A stretch of DNA of 64,000 bases. Source: Heterobilharzia americana (lineage: Eukaryota; Platyhelminthes; Trematoda; Strigeidida; Schistosomatidae). The translations under genes were made by a program, and so were the position numbers. The notes under the pieces were generated by a model, which was given only the letters and a program-made list of their open reading frames with translations, had not been told where the DNA came from and did not search any database. Position 1 is the stretch's first letter. Every line of letters begins with the position of its first letter. The stretch is from positions 50,997,998-51,061,997 of the forward strand of contig OX104129.1 in assembly GCA_944470555.2 (NCBI GenBank). Reading direction: 5' to 3'. Below are positions 22,521-37,500 of the stretch, piece by piece.

Positions 22521-25500
22521 CTATAAGTAGAAAAATATAAGCAAACTGATATCGACAACTGTGGGAAAGAAAATTAAATGAACTTGGAAAAAAACATGTA
22601 GTGAAGTTAGATTTGAATCAGGAAGCTCCATCACTCTGCTAGGTAAGTTGGAAGAGCTAACATGACACCTCGGTTTCATTTTAAGTCAGGTATTATGCTA
22701 CTTGTTTGTCATTCAAGTGATAGGAATGCATCCATGAGCAGCGATAATCTAGAAGAATATGCTGATTTCAGAAACTATGCTTGGTAACACTAAAGTCGTG
22801 GCAATTTATATTCACGAAGATAAGTTAGGACTTTTATCACATGTTTAGCTCATAAATATGCTTTCACAGGGTGCTGAATTAAAACACTGCATCGATATTG
22901 AGGTGGTGACTAGTGTGTTAGGGGCGAAAACGCTTATTTCATCCAATTCACAACTTATTATCAAGATACATTTGCACCTATTATTTATTAGTCCCTTGGG
23001 TTCCTAATGGAACATAGGGCTTCAGTAGCACGCCTCCAGTGACCTCTGTTCTCTGCAGTCTTTCGAACCTTGCTCCACGACTGCCCACAAGCTCTCATTT
23101 CCTCCTCGCACAATCTCCTCCATGTCACCCTCACCTCGGACACCCAACTCGTCGCTTCCCATGGGGATTCCACCCGAGGGCCTGGCCTGACGCGTGATGT
23201 CCCCAGTCGGCCCTCTCAGTGCATGCCCAATCCATCTCCACTTCCTCCTGCATATTTGTTGGGTGATAGGTTCTTGGTTGGTTCGTTCCCAGAGCTCCTT
23301 GTTGCTTATTCTTATTATTCTGGGCATCTGATCTTCAGTAGCAAGCGTAAGCAGTTGTTGATGAATGTCTGTAGTTTGTTGGAAATCCCTTTCGTAACGC
23401 GCCAAGTCTCTGAACCATATAGCAGCACTGACTTGACGTTGGTGTTGAAAATCCGGATCTTATTCCGCATGCTGAGTGCAGAAGATCTCCACACTGGTTT
23501 CAGGCTAATGAACGCCTGTCTTGCTTTTCCCATTCTGACTTTGACATCCTCGTCTGTCCCACCTGTAGTTGAAACAATGCTGCCTAGTTGGTATTATCCT
23601 TTTTATTCAAATTTGAAAATAGCACTAATCACTTGGCAAAGCTACGCTTTGTTATGTGTAAAAGATATTAGCTATTAGTAGGACTTGTTGTATCCACACG
23701 GTTGATTCACCTAGCTGGATCACTCAATATGTTTTTATGTGTGATGTACAAATGAGAAGGGTTTAAAAGAAATCTATATATCAGATACAGACAAAACAGG
23801 CTGTTAACTCATAAATGCGACGAAATTCACATTTTTGTCTCCACATCTCATCATCTTCCGCGTTAAGACATCTATGCAAGAAGTTCATGCTCCAATAAAT
23901 ACTGATCAAATCAAGTTTTCAAATGTTTGTGCAAATGACAAGTCTTATCAGTGGTTTACACATTAATTCACATTCCATTGCCCTACATTTCTAATCCGGT
24001 AAAAATTGTTTGAACATATGAAATGAGTGTAATTAAGAAACTTTAATTAGTCATGATGAACAATGCACTTTAGCCTTCTAGGTTTTTCATGGGTGCTATC
24101 TTAATCGATAAATCCACCAGCATATCCCTTGGTAATTTCATGTTGTTTGTCAATTTCCTCATGCACTGTTGAGTCATTTTAACAACTTTTTTCTCTCTGG
24201 AATTTCATATGTTTGATTTCTTTGATAGGTTTGAACCAAGCCAGAAAAACTAGATTTGCAGAATACAATGACATTGTTTTATTTCATAGATATTCATTAC
24301 CAACATGCCAACTAAAATTACGATAGTTGCTAGGACAAAGTGATATAACCACATAATTTAAATACAAATTTTAATTGGTAGCATATAAGATGATGTAAAA
24401 TTGGAGGGTACAAAGCGTTAAGAAAGCGAAAAACCCTACACTGTACATCAAAATTATTGTTGGTTTATATGTTCTGGAATAGAAGGTTTGAGAATTGCGG
24501 AGACGAGTAAGGAATAGAAGAAAATGAACAAATAATATTGCCTAACCGAGAACTGTTTGCAGATTTCTTCGCACTCAACGATCTGGTGATTGAAGGCAGT
24601 GTGTACAAACACAGGGATATTCACAAAGTGACATGGACTTCACCAAGTGGACGCACTAAAAATCAGATCGACTTCATCTTAATGTGAAGAAAGTGGAGAC
24701 GCAACCTACTGGACACAAGATGAAGGGGAGGAGACCACTATCTTGTGCAAGGACCCTCCCAAACTAGGTTGAAAGCCTTCAAAGAAGTTGGTGATAGACC
24801 ACAGTGCACGTTCAACACCCAGAAACTAAAGGACGAAACTACAAAGGACATCTTCATGTCAGCCAGTCATCAGGAAAAAATGGGAGACATTGAGCAACAT
24901 CCCTGAAAGAACCAGCGTGGAAGAACACTAGAACTCTTTGAAAGAGATGTGGTGGGAAACCTGTATAACCGTGTTAGAAAAGAAGAGGGAACAAGACAAG
25001 GAATGGATCTCGAAGGATATATGGAAGCTGATAGAGGAGAGGAAGATGGTGAGACAGAGGATGAACCAGTGCAAGGATGCACAATGAAGAGAAGAACTGA
25101 GTACAACGTATAAAACAGTGGACAAAGAAGTGAAGAAGAGTTCACATAGAGACAAAAGACACTTCTACGACACACTTACAAGTGAAGTAGAACAGGCTGC
25201 TGGTAGGAGAGACCTGAGAACACTGTATCAAATAACCACTATCTGGCAAGAGATCAACAAAGATGAAACCAAAGAAATATAGTGAAGGAAACTTATTTAC
25301 CACCAAAGAGGAGAAACAAAGGAAACAATTAGCTGACCACTTCAAAATACTCTCGAATCGACCACCATCACCACCTGCAACTCGTCTAGAAACACCACCA
25401 GCAGCCCCACCACAGAACTATCAGTGAACACAAACCCTCCGACAGAAGCCGAAGTAAAGTCGTGAACGCCATAAAGCTACTGAAAGCCGGGAAGGCAGTA

Positions 25501-28500
25501 GGACCAGATGGAATTCCTCCAGAAGCACTGAGAACAGACGCAGAGACAACAGTGGACATGCTTACACTACTATTGCAGAAGGTTTGGAAGGAAGGAAAGG
25601 TACCTGCCGAGTGGAAGAAGGGCTACCTTGCCAAACTCCTAAAGAAAGGTGAATAAGGTCTTCACAAGAACTAGAGCAGAATCAAGCCCCTGTCCACCCC
25701 AAGCAAAATATTAAGCCGCATCATCCTAGTGAGACTGAAGAATGCGTTGCATTCAAAATTACGACTGGAACAGGCTGGCTTCAGGAAGAAAAAATCATGT
25801 GCGGATCAAATTGCTACACTACGCATCATCATTGAACAGAGTATAGAATGGCAGTCAACTCTCTACCTCAACTTTATCGACTTTGAAGAGGCCTTCGACA
25901 GCGTCGATCGAGAAGTAATTTGGGAGCCAGCTGCTTCAACACTACGCTTTTCGTGCCACAAACCTTTATGAACCTTATTCAACAGCTATATGAAAACGCC
26001 ACATGCCAAGTGATCCACAAGGGGAAGCTCAGTGACGCCTACTATCACCCATGATCTTCCTGATTGTGGTGGACTGGATCATGCAGCAAGCTGTGAGGAG
26101 TGAGAAGATGGGCATACGCTAGACCAATAAGAAGGATTTCGCCGATAATTTATGTTTAATGTCGCACAAACTTGAAGATCTACAGGCGAAAACTAACAAG
26201 TTGACAGAAGAGACAGCGAAAACGGGACTTCAAGTGAATGTAGGGAAGACAGAGGTGATGAAGGTACCCAACTTACAACAAGCACCAATCACCATCAACG
26301 GAAGAAACCTAAAGGAAGTAGTCTTTTTCACCTATCTACCTAGGCAGGTAGCATCGTTTCAACTATAGGCGGCGGCACAGACAAGGATGTCAAAGCCAGG
26401 ATCGGAAAAGCAAGACAGGCCTTCAATTATTTGAAACCAGTGTGGAAATCTACTGCACTCAAAACAAAGAACAAGATCCGAATTTTTAACACCAATGTCA
26501 AGTCAGTGCTGCTATATGGTTCAGAAACTTGGCACGTCACGGAAAGCACTTCCAACAAACTGCAAACATCAACAGCTGCCTACGCTCATTCGATACTGAA
26601 GATCAGATGCCCAGAATAATAAGAATAAGCAACAAGGAACTCTGGGAACGAGCCAATCAAGAACCTGTCACCCAACAAGTATACAGAAGAAAGTGGAAAT
26701 GGATTGGGCATGCACTGAGAAGGTCGATTGGGGATATCACGCGCCAGGCCAGGCCTTCGAGTGGAATCCCCATGGGAAGCGACGAGTTGAACATCCGAGG
26801 GTGACATGGAGGAGATCATGTGAGGAAGAAATGAAAGCTTGTGGGCAGTCGTGGAGCAAGGTTCAAAAGACTGCAGAGAACAGAGGTCACTGGAGGCGTG
26901 CTACTGAAGCCCTATGTTCCACTAGGAACCCAAGGGAAAACTAATAATAATAATAACAGATTGCGCAAAATGAGAAAAAAACAACTTTAAGTCAAAATGA
27001 AACAAGATTAAAGTACGATGTACTCCATTTCAGTTGATTTACTAGGTGCAACATAGTAGAACAATATTTTTTACTGGATTACTACGTTTCGAACACAATT
27101 TATTGCTCATAATCATATCAAGATAACTCCAGTTTTGTGACATGGTTTATATGGCTCTAATTTTCACGCCCCCATTTGCGATATGGGTAGTAGCATCTGC
27201 TATATGTCCGGAACAGGTGCTGAGTCATTCTCCTGTTGCATGTGTTAGGTGTTGATTCGATAAACAAAGATTCCGTTATTAATCTCTTCCTCCACCCCAG
27301 TAGGCTTAGTTTTAAGAATTTTCACGCTATTCTATCCTATTGCGTAGCTGCGTGCGTAACAACGGTAGAACTTTTTCTAAAATCATTGTCTTACTAAGAT
27401 CTACTAATTCATTCACTGTTATTATTATCATTATTACGAGACAAGAAAAAGAAAGCAACAACAATAAGACGACGATGCTCAGTAAATTCATCCTATGAGT
27501 TAAGTTACGGGAGTAAACAGGAACCCATCATAAAATAATAAAAAACCCAGGTGACCTGAGAAATATGACCTTAGCTTCACTTTTAAAAACTAAACTGTTA
27601 AACAATAAAATGCTGTTCAGCATGCTTAAAAGAAAAGAATCAATTAGCATATGAATGACACAATCAGACACCATCTTTGAAACTGAATTTTGCCTTTTTT
27701 ATGGCATCCGTCATCAATTACCATATATCAACTGTGCAACAAAAAATTCTCCCACAATGTATGCTCGGTCACTGATAAGGATTCAGATATATATGGCACA
27801 ATTAGTGAAGAATTGCCTATCTTTCTGTTCTCTTGCCTATATTTCATTGAACTGGATGGTGCATGCAACTTCAAATACATGAATTGACCAGTGCACTGTA
27901 CCACTTCAACTTGCATTATTGAAATAAGGTTCGATGCACACCAGTCTCTTGACATCTTTTACTTTCAGCGACCATGCCATACAGACGTATAACAGGACAG
28001 AATGAATTACGAAGCAGTCAACTCGTTCTTCAGTAGGTAGTCGGATATCTCATCAGTCGGCGTAAGATATGATGCAAGTCGACAACTGTCAAACGGGGCT
28101 TTTGTAACTGAGCCAAGATGTCGTCAGCAAACAGATAGTTCAGGCTGATGCAACTCCTCAAGTAAGTAAAGCAGTCAAACCATACCACCAATTTACTCCC
28201 TACCATTAAACTGGAAGTAGCTGCAGATCAGTCCTGAAGCATCATTTTACATATTACAGGTGGGAAACGTACGGCAAACATACTCGAATTTTTGCTCCAC
28301 GTTTAGAAGATCCTGCGTTTTTCAGCGTCTTCATCTGACAGGATAATGCCATCTGAGTACTCCAAGTTAACCAAGTTTCCTTCAGAGAGTACATCAATCC
28401 CTTTAAAGTCAGACATACTTACGGTTATATCCATCACTACGTCTATAACGAAGTTGAACAGGAACAGCTGGCATTCTTGGTGCACTTCACTGGTTGTCAA

Positions 28501-31500
28501 CAACTCAAATGAATAACTCTCCATAAACCCTTACACTGATGCGTGAGTGTGAGCAGTGAGCTTTGATTAGCGTTACACACTTGCTCGATACTCCACAGCC
28601 AGAGACTGTTAATATCTCACGGTCGACAGGGTTGAATGGCACCTTCAGGGCAAGAAATATGGAATATCGGCCACCGGAATTAGGCCTATATTTCCGAACC
28701 TGTCAAAGAGTGAAGATCTGATCGACGCACTTTCGTTCAGATCTGAAACCTGCCTAGTTTTCTCGAGCTCCATTTAGGGGTTGGATAACTATGGATCCTA
28801 GGATCCTGGACGCGATGTTAGTTAAACTGATTTCCATATGGTTGGCACACAAAGATTTTTCTCCCTCCTTATAAAGTGGCGTGATCAGCGAAGTACAGTA
28901 GCCCGATGTCACCACCTATGATTGCTACACACTACCTAGTGCCTCTGTTACTCTAATCAGGAATTTCTTACCATCATCTTCAAATACCTGGGGTGGAAAA
29001 CCGTCACGTCCTGCAGATTTTCCTGGTTTTAGCATAGAAACACCCTTATCAACCTTGGAGAGAATTGGAGGACCGACATCTACATTCCATTCAGGTTCGG
29101 GCTGGATGCTAGCCATCTGAGGCGTTGCTGTGGGCCAGTTGAACTGTGCTTCAAAGTGCACCGTCCAATATTTCAGTCGTTTGTCCTGAGACCATCAGCG
29201 TCCCATCCTTTTCAGTGATGACATCACTAACCATCATCTTTCTCTTGCCAGTATTCCTAATAAGGCAAAATAACTGTTCAGCATTACCTATTGCTGATGC
29301 CTTCTCCGTTTCTCTAGCTGTCGCCACCCATCCCTGCTCACAATCATTACGAAGACTCTTGGTCAATCTATGCTTAGGTTGCTTTCGCTCTTCATTGTGG
29401 TCAGAGTCAGCTGGAATGAGTCTTCTGGCGACAATCAGTTCGGATGACGTTGTGAAAATCCATTTACGTTTGCTGACCTTTTGATGTAGGTTACCAACCA
29501 TCTTTACTCCTTTTTCCACAGCAGACTTATTATCACGCCAGGCGTCCTTGAGAAGAGAATTGCTGCCATGTGAGAATAAACGCTTAACTATCCTCTTACG
29601 AAAATGCAAAGCTGATATTCTCATCTTCCAATTGAGCACACAGAGGCTTCACTGCTGCGTTTCCTGAGATCCAGTAGAGTGCCAACATACATGGGTTAGT
29701 ACTAACGTGCAGTCGAAATCTAAACAGGTACTTCAGAAAGAGCGGCAAACCTCCACTGATCCTTTCCTTATGCTTGAAGTTATTGCTGGCCATAAACAAG
29801 AAATTGTCAGAAACTGAACACTTTTACAACCTAAAAATATTACAGCACAGGATAATCTAGAGGATAATTTCCATGTACTTTAAAGGAAGGTAGTCTGATA
29901 ACTACAGTCATATGGATAAAGTTCGGTATGATAACTAGATAATAAGGATGACATTCACTAACAGGCACAAACGTTAAACCGTTTCCTATACATTTTTCCT
30001 CAGCCCTAACTAGTGGAAAAACAGCCACTAAATTGCATAAATTATTATCGCAACGAAAGTAGGTGAAACTATGCTGTAGATCTCATATGTTAATAAACTT
30101 CAGAGTTAATCAAGAATATTTGTAGCTCAAAGGACACTGAATTACAGTCATAGTGGATGAGAAAAGAATCGAAAAATAATTTAAAACATTCAACAGACAT
30201 CAGCAGAAAGAGACAATAACCAATAGTAGCAAAAGAGGATAATAACTGCTATACAATGTTTTGGTACAGGATTTAGAAATTCGAATCCAGGAAAATAAAA
30301 AAATAAGTAAACGTAGTTGATCAGTGAGGAAATAAAACTGTATTTAGCAAGGTTGTTGATTATACTAGACTAATCTAAGACGCTAGCACCTATAATCAAC
30401 TTGCTTAACACAGTCGGCTATACTGTGTGGCAGTGAGCTATCTTTTAATGAATGACTTTGAAAGGCATAATTGCCTAATAAGAGTGTTTAGAAGATATAG
30501 TATTATCTTTTACAATGCTTTCATTAAAACAGACCAAACTTTTTAAAAAACCGCTTCAAATACGGCAGTGAAACAATGTACACATTGATACGTCTACCAA
30601 AAGATTGATAATACTCACCGAACAGGAGTAGAAAAGCGTTTAACACACCACAATAAATATGGGATTGTATGAAAATACCAAACGTAGAACTGATAATGTA
30701 ACGAACGACTGACAACAATACCAACGAAATTTGACAGAAACAATGGATATATTATAGCTAAATTTTAAAAAATAGATCAAAACCAGATAAAAGGAACAAA
30801 AAACTTGAAACCAATTATTAACTGAAGTGAACAAAATTGGCACTGTAACGCCAACATAGATAAATCCGTCAAATATAACCCAAATCTTATTCTCCATAAA
30901 ATGTCGGCAGTGCAAATAGGTGAAAAAATATGACTCACTGGCTTACAATCAATGGGTGTTAGGTTCAAACCTAACTCAACCAACTTGAGTTTGAGCAACT
31001 AGGTAGCATCATAAGTGTGATCCAAAGTTTAGCGCATAGACACTTGCACCACATTCAGCTGGATAATTTTTAAATTGATGTGAATATAATAAGTGGTCAG
31101 TATCTCCTCTAACTGTGAACAAAACTGAGCGAACAACTTGATATAAAACCAAATTTTTAAAGCGAAAAAGGTAAATCCTGAAATTTCTATTGTCGAAAAT
31201 ATAGATTTATGTATGCACCAAGTTGTCAGTTAAATCCATTATGTATTTCAAACAAAAAGTATGGACCAGTCACTGAATCTTAAATAGGTCGGGTGAATTT
31301 ACGTTTATTGATCGAATGACCGCCTGATGACTAACAATAAACTAGTCAGACAACTGAATCATAGCTCTACTTGAGTTCATAAATGTTTTTTCTACTCACC
31401 TTCATATATACTCGACGATTAGGAAAATAAAATAGGAGTTATACGAATCAATATTCTTTGTTGACGAGTATTTATTCAGCTGTGAACAAGTATAGAACTG

Positions 31501-34500
31501 TTGACTTATCTATGAAATGACAATAACGAACATATCCAAACAGGACCGTATGAAGCGATCAAGAAACCTATGAATGCTGTCATGAATAAGGTTAAGAAAT
31601 CTACAGATGATCTGATACGCTAACTTATGCCACCTTTGAGTGGGTCCAAATGGTTTAATTTGATGCCTAAAACCAATAATCCCAACAGTATTTATGATAC
31701 TATTAAAGTTCATAGGCCGATATTTGCCTTCAGGAATACCACTAACATATGCGCTGTCGCTATTATGCCCAATTAGAAACAGTTCAAATCCCAGACTAGT
31801 CAATTCTTATGAGTTAACCTGAGCGAACTAGACAAAATAGTTTGGTTTACCAAATATTGTTTAATCACCGGTCAAATATATAGGTTACACTAGCCGATCG
31901 AGGTCAGTTTGATTATCGCAGTATAAGAAGTTAGAAAAGTGTAGCATGATAGACCCAACTAAGGTGAATAGTCTAGAAAAAACTCAGCTATTGCAATGCA
32001 TGCCTTAACACACAACAAGGTGGGATAAAGCGACTGTACTTGGGTTCGATATGGTTAGGTGGAGAGACAGAGAGAGCTTGATTACTGAATTTTGAGAATA
32101 AATAATCAACGATAGCATTGGATAAAGGTTACACTATATCGTGAATTGACAGAAACTGTGGACGATTAGATTCCTAACCAGTGGCTCAATGGCAATGTGC
32201 TGGCCTCAAAAGCTGAAGGTTCTGGGTTCGACGCCTGGCGGGGTCATGAGTGGGCACTGCTGAGAAGTTCCATACCAGGCTGAAAAAGTTGCCCGGTACT
32301 CCCAGTTTTTCAGTGGTACTTCAACCGATGTCAGTCCACGATAAATACCAACTTAAACACGAATTTGTTGACTAAAGTATTTAGTTTTTTATAATGTACA
32401 AGACAGTAGAAAGTAGGTTGCGCTACATCGTCAGTTGACTGAAACTGGAAATATAAACCATTTAACTCATGAACAGTGTTCTAAAGATCGAAAAGCTAGC
32501 CGGTGATGATGATTCAATGTTGAATAAAGTGATGAATGTATATTGTTAACGAAATCAGAAAAAGAACAGGACAGCGGTTATCAATTCGATTATTCCCAAA
32601 TGGTTGTTTGAATTTACTTGCAGGTGTTTTGCATAAATAAATAAGAGCGAAATATATACATTTCATGTAGTCATATAAACCTCGCCTGGTTAACTAGTTT
32701 ACTAGTTACTAGCCGGTCCTAAGCCCGGGTAAAGAGGGAAGGTTGGGCATAGGGCTAGCAACCCTACCCCGTAAAACAAATCTAACCGCTAAAGAAACTT
32801 CAAAGCACAAACAAAATATAAAAAATGAAAACAAACTTATTCCCCGCTGGAATCGGAGAGGCGAAATGACGCCAGTTGGTGAAAGCCTTCGGGAAGCCAA
32901 TTGGCCGATGTGTCTTCTCTCGATGAAAGCGAAAGTAAACGTGGGGACATGGAATGTCCGCACGATGTTTGAACCCAGTAAGGCAGCCCAGATTGCAAAG
33001 GAGATGAGAAGGTATAACATCGAAGTGCTTGGGATTTGCGAAAGCAGATGGAATGGGAGTGGACTCTCCAAACTGTCAACTGGAGAATCAATAATCTACT
33101 CCGGTCACCCAGACGCCAACCACGAGCACACTGAGGGAGTGGCTATCATGATGTCCTCAAGAGCATCGAAGGCTCTCATGCAGTGGGAACCAATCTCCTC
33201 CAGGATCATGACAGCAAGATTCAACTCAAAAGGAAGAAAGGTCACAATCATACAATGTTATGCACCTACAAATAATGCAGAGCAAGAGAAAAAGGAGGAA
33301 TTCTACAGACAACTTCAATCAACACTGGACAAGACGTCAGTTGGCGATATCAAAATTCTAATGGGCGACATGAATGCCAAACTGGGAGGGGACAACACGG
33401 GAAGAGAACTAACCATGGGTCGAGAGGCACTAGGTGAAATGAATGAGAATGGAGAATTGTTTGCAGAATTCTGCGCATTCAACGATTTGGTGATTGGAGG
33501 CAGTGTGTTCAGGCACAAAGATATCCACAAAGCGACATGGATTTCACCAGATGGACACACTAAAAATCAAATCGACTTTATCTCAATCTCAAGAAAATGG
33601 AGACGCAGTCTACTTAACACAAGGTCAAGAAGAGGAGCAGATGTAGGTTCAGACCACTACCTAGTGCAAGGAACCTTCCAAATCAAGTTAAAAGCCTTCA
33701 AGGAAGCTGGTGATAGACCTCAACCCAAGTACAACACTCGGAAACTGAAGGATGAAACTACAAAGGAGATCTTCAAGGCAGCCATCAAGACAAAATGGGA
33801 GACGTCGAGGGACATCCCTGAAGAAACCTGTGTGGAAGAACACTGGAAGTCTTTGAAAGCTATGTGGAAAGAAACCTGCACAACAGTATTAGGAAGGAAG
33901 AAGAAAGAAGACAAGGAATGGATCTCGACGGATACCTGGAAGCTGATAGAGGAGAGGAGGATGGTGAAGCAGAAGATAAACCAGTGCAAGGATGCTCAAC
34001 GACAAGAGGAACTGAGCACAATGTATAAAACACTGGACAAAGAAGTGAAGAAGAGTGCACGCAAAGACAAAAGACACTTCTACGAAACACTGGCAAGTGA
34101 AGCAGAACAGGCTGCAGGTAAGAGAGACCTGACGACATTGTATCAAATAACCAGGTTGCTATCAGGGAAGAGACCAACACAGATGAAACCAATAAAAGAT
34201 GAAGAAGGAAATTTAATTACGAAAGAAGAGAAACAGAGGAAACGATGGGCCGACCACTTCAAGAAGCTCTTGAATCGACCACCACCTGCACTTCGTCCAG
34301 AAATACCACCTGCAGCCGCTGAACTACAAGTGAACATTAATCCCCCAACGAAAATGGAAGTCCTGAACGCCATAAAGCTACTGAAATGCGGGAAAGCAGC
34401 AGGACCAGATGGAATACCGCCAGAAGCACTGAAAACAGATGCAGAGACAACAGCGGCCATGCTCACACCACTATTGCAGAAGGTGTGGAAGGAAGAGAAG

Positions 34501-37500
34501 GTACCTGACGATTGGAAGAAGGGTTACCTTGTCAAACTGCCGAAGAAGGGAGACCTCAGTGCTTGCAAGAACTGGCGCGGAATCACTCTCCTGTCCACCC
34601 CAAGTAAAATATTAAGCCGCATCATCCTGGAGAGGCTAAGGGATGCACTGGATTCAAAACTACGACCGGAACAGGCAGGCTTCAGGAAGTACAAATCATG
34701 TGCAGACCAAATTGCAACGCTTCGTATCATCATAGAACAGAGCATAGAATGGCAATCACCTCTCCACCTCAACTTCATCGACTTTGAGAAGGCCTTTGAC
34801 AGCGTCGACCGAGAAGTAATTTGGAAACTGCTTCAATACTACGGAGTACCGCAAACCTTTATCCGCCTCATTCAACAACTATATGAAGATGCTACATGCC
34901 AAGTAATCCACAATGGGAAGCTCAGTGATGCCTTTGAAGTGAAGACAGGAGTGAAACAAGGTTGCCTACTATCCCCCATGATATTCCTTATTGTGGTGGA
35001 CTGGATCATGCAGCAAACAGTAGGCAGCGAGAAGAGGGGGATACACTGGACGACGGAAAAGAACCTAGAAGACTTGGATTTCGCCGATGACTTATGCCTA
35101 ATGTCACATAAACTTGAAGATCTGCAGGCAAAAACTAACAAGTTGATAGAAGAGGCAGCGAAGACGGGACTTCAGGTGAATATAGAGAAGACAGAAGTGA
35201 TGAAGATACCGCACCACCACCATCAACAACAACAACAACAAACTCCAATCACCGTCAACGGGAGAAACTTAAAGGAAGTAACCTCCTTCACTTATCTAGG
35301 AAGCACTGTTTCAACTACAGGCGGGACGGACGAGGACGTCAAAGTCAGAATCGGAAAAGCAAGACAGGCGTTCATTAGCCTGAAACCAGTGTGGAGATCT
35401 TCTGCACTCAGCATGCGGAACAAGATACGGATTTTCAACACCAACGTCAAGTCAGTGCTCTTGTATGGCTCAGAGACTTGGCGCGTCACGAAAGGTATTT
35501 CCAATAAACTACAGACATTCATCAACAACTGCTTACGCTCGCTGCTGAAGATCAGATGGCCAGAAAAAATAAGCAACAAGGAACTCTGGGAACGAACCAA
35601 CCAAGAACCTATCACGCAACAAATATGCAGGAAGAAGTGGAGATGGATTGGCCATGCACTGAGAAGGCCGACGGAGGACATCACGCGTCAGGCCCTCGAG
35701 TGGAATCCCCATGGGAAGCGACGAGTTGGACGTCCGAGGGTGACATGGAGGAGGTCGTGCGAGCAGGAAATGAGAGCTTCTGGGCTGTCGTGGGACCAGG
35801 TTCAAAAGATCTCAGAGAACAGAGGTCACTGGAGGCGTGCTGCTGAAGCCCTATGTTCCACTAGGAACCCAAGGGACTAATAATAATAATAATAATAATG
35901 TAGTCATATAAACGCTTAATACATATTTCATTAAAACACATAACTAATTCAGAATCATCATCATCAAGATCTTCATCAACAATACAAGATTAGTATTAAT
36001 TACCTGTAGAATCTAACTTTGGATTACGTTCAGGATCGAAGACACAGAGGTAATTCAATAGACCACCACGAGATCTACAAAGCGAGAAAATATATAAATG
36101 ATACATTGTTGAATGATATGAACAGTCAGATGCTAAAAAAGCTTATAAGATTACAGTAACCTAGTCACTAGACTACTGTTTTGTTCCAAGTGAGTTGACA
36201 TCACTACTACTAGCAAGGGTGGACTAAGTCAGGAAAGCCATTTTACTCACACTAATTGGGAAAAACCTACAAACTAAAGAGGAAATCGTTTTTCATCCTC
36301 GACTCAATAAATTAAGCTTTCTGTTGTTTAAGCACCTCTAAACATGTATTTATTCTGATACAAAGACATTCTGAGTAACTAAGATTAATGTCTGGCATTG
36401 GATACTACCGTTAAACTGACACAAAAATCAATGATTTGGTTATCAGATCCTATAGTTCTTTAGCTACACTACCTTAAAAAGATGCCAGATCAGACCGAAA
36501 CTGTAGGTGACAAGCTCAAACAGTTATATAGTATGGTTAACTCCGAAAAAAAGTGGAGTCGTAAAATAGTACATCAACCATTAGATAATTGCTAACTTGC
36601 CTGTGTACATGTTACAAACAAAGGACATTTTTATGCCTTTCATTTAATTAAGAATAAGGTGGAAAGAATGAATATATAGAGATAAATTATTGTCAGTTTG
36701 CGTTGTTCATATTTATATTTTCTTTAACTTGGTAGATCGACCGATGATGAGATTTAACTGTTACAGTACCGGCTGGACGGTTTCCTTTCTGAGGTTCTAA
36801 GAAAAGCATCTATCATCATTATTCGAAAAACTGCACGATGAAGCTATTCTTTGAGGAAAAGCTTCCGAGTATGATGAAGCATCACACTAAAATACACTTT
36901 ACTTTATGTGATCAGTACTTTCAGTGACGCCGTTTTTTTAACTACCAAAAGGAACAGATGCAATACGTCAACCCCCGGAGAATGCTCTCTATAGCGTCAT
37001 AGAATCCTGTCGTGAATACTCAGATCCTCTAAATACACAAAAAAATAAGGAACTTTATGTGGGATCAACAAATCCATCTCTTATAACAGCAATTCGAAAT
37101 ACAAACTGAATCTTTTGTGTTCACCAATTATTCAGTAAGAAATGACTTTCCTGACAGAAGATAGGTATGGAATATACTGCCTACTCTAATTTATGGTACT
37201 GGCTAAATTATACACATGGAAGATAGAGCAAAATCAAGGAGAAACCTCGCCCAGAACTGAATCAGTTCAACTTACTACACATCATAGCAACACAGAAAGA
37301 GGAAATGGATCGAAAAATAATGGTATTAAAGTAGACGAAGTATGTGAGAAGTCAGCAGATCAATATGAACATGGAAAGTGGCATTAGTGTGTAACGGATC
37401 AGACTGACAAATCTCACATCAGTATATCAAGATACAGAGCAACAAGAGGATGAAAATAGTATAAGAGAAAGTCATAAAAAGAGGGAATGAAGCAAATGAT

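Noticed and set aside
33720..34466. Long minus-strand frames opposite the RTE-A ORF
   Set aside because: Shadow frames of the 1004-codon plus-strand ORF; they carry no motif of their own.
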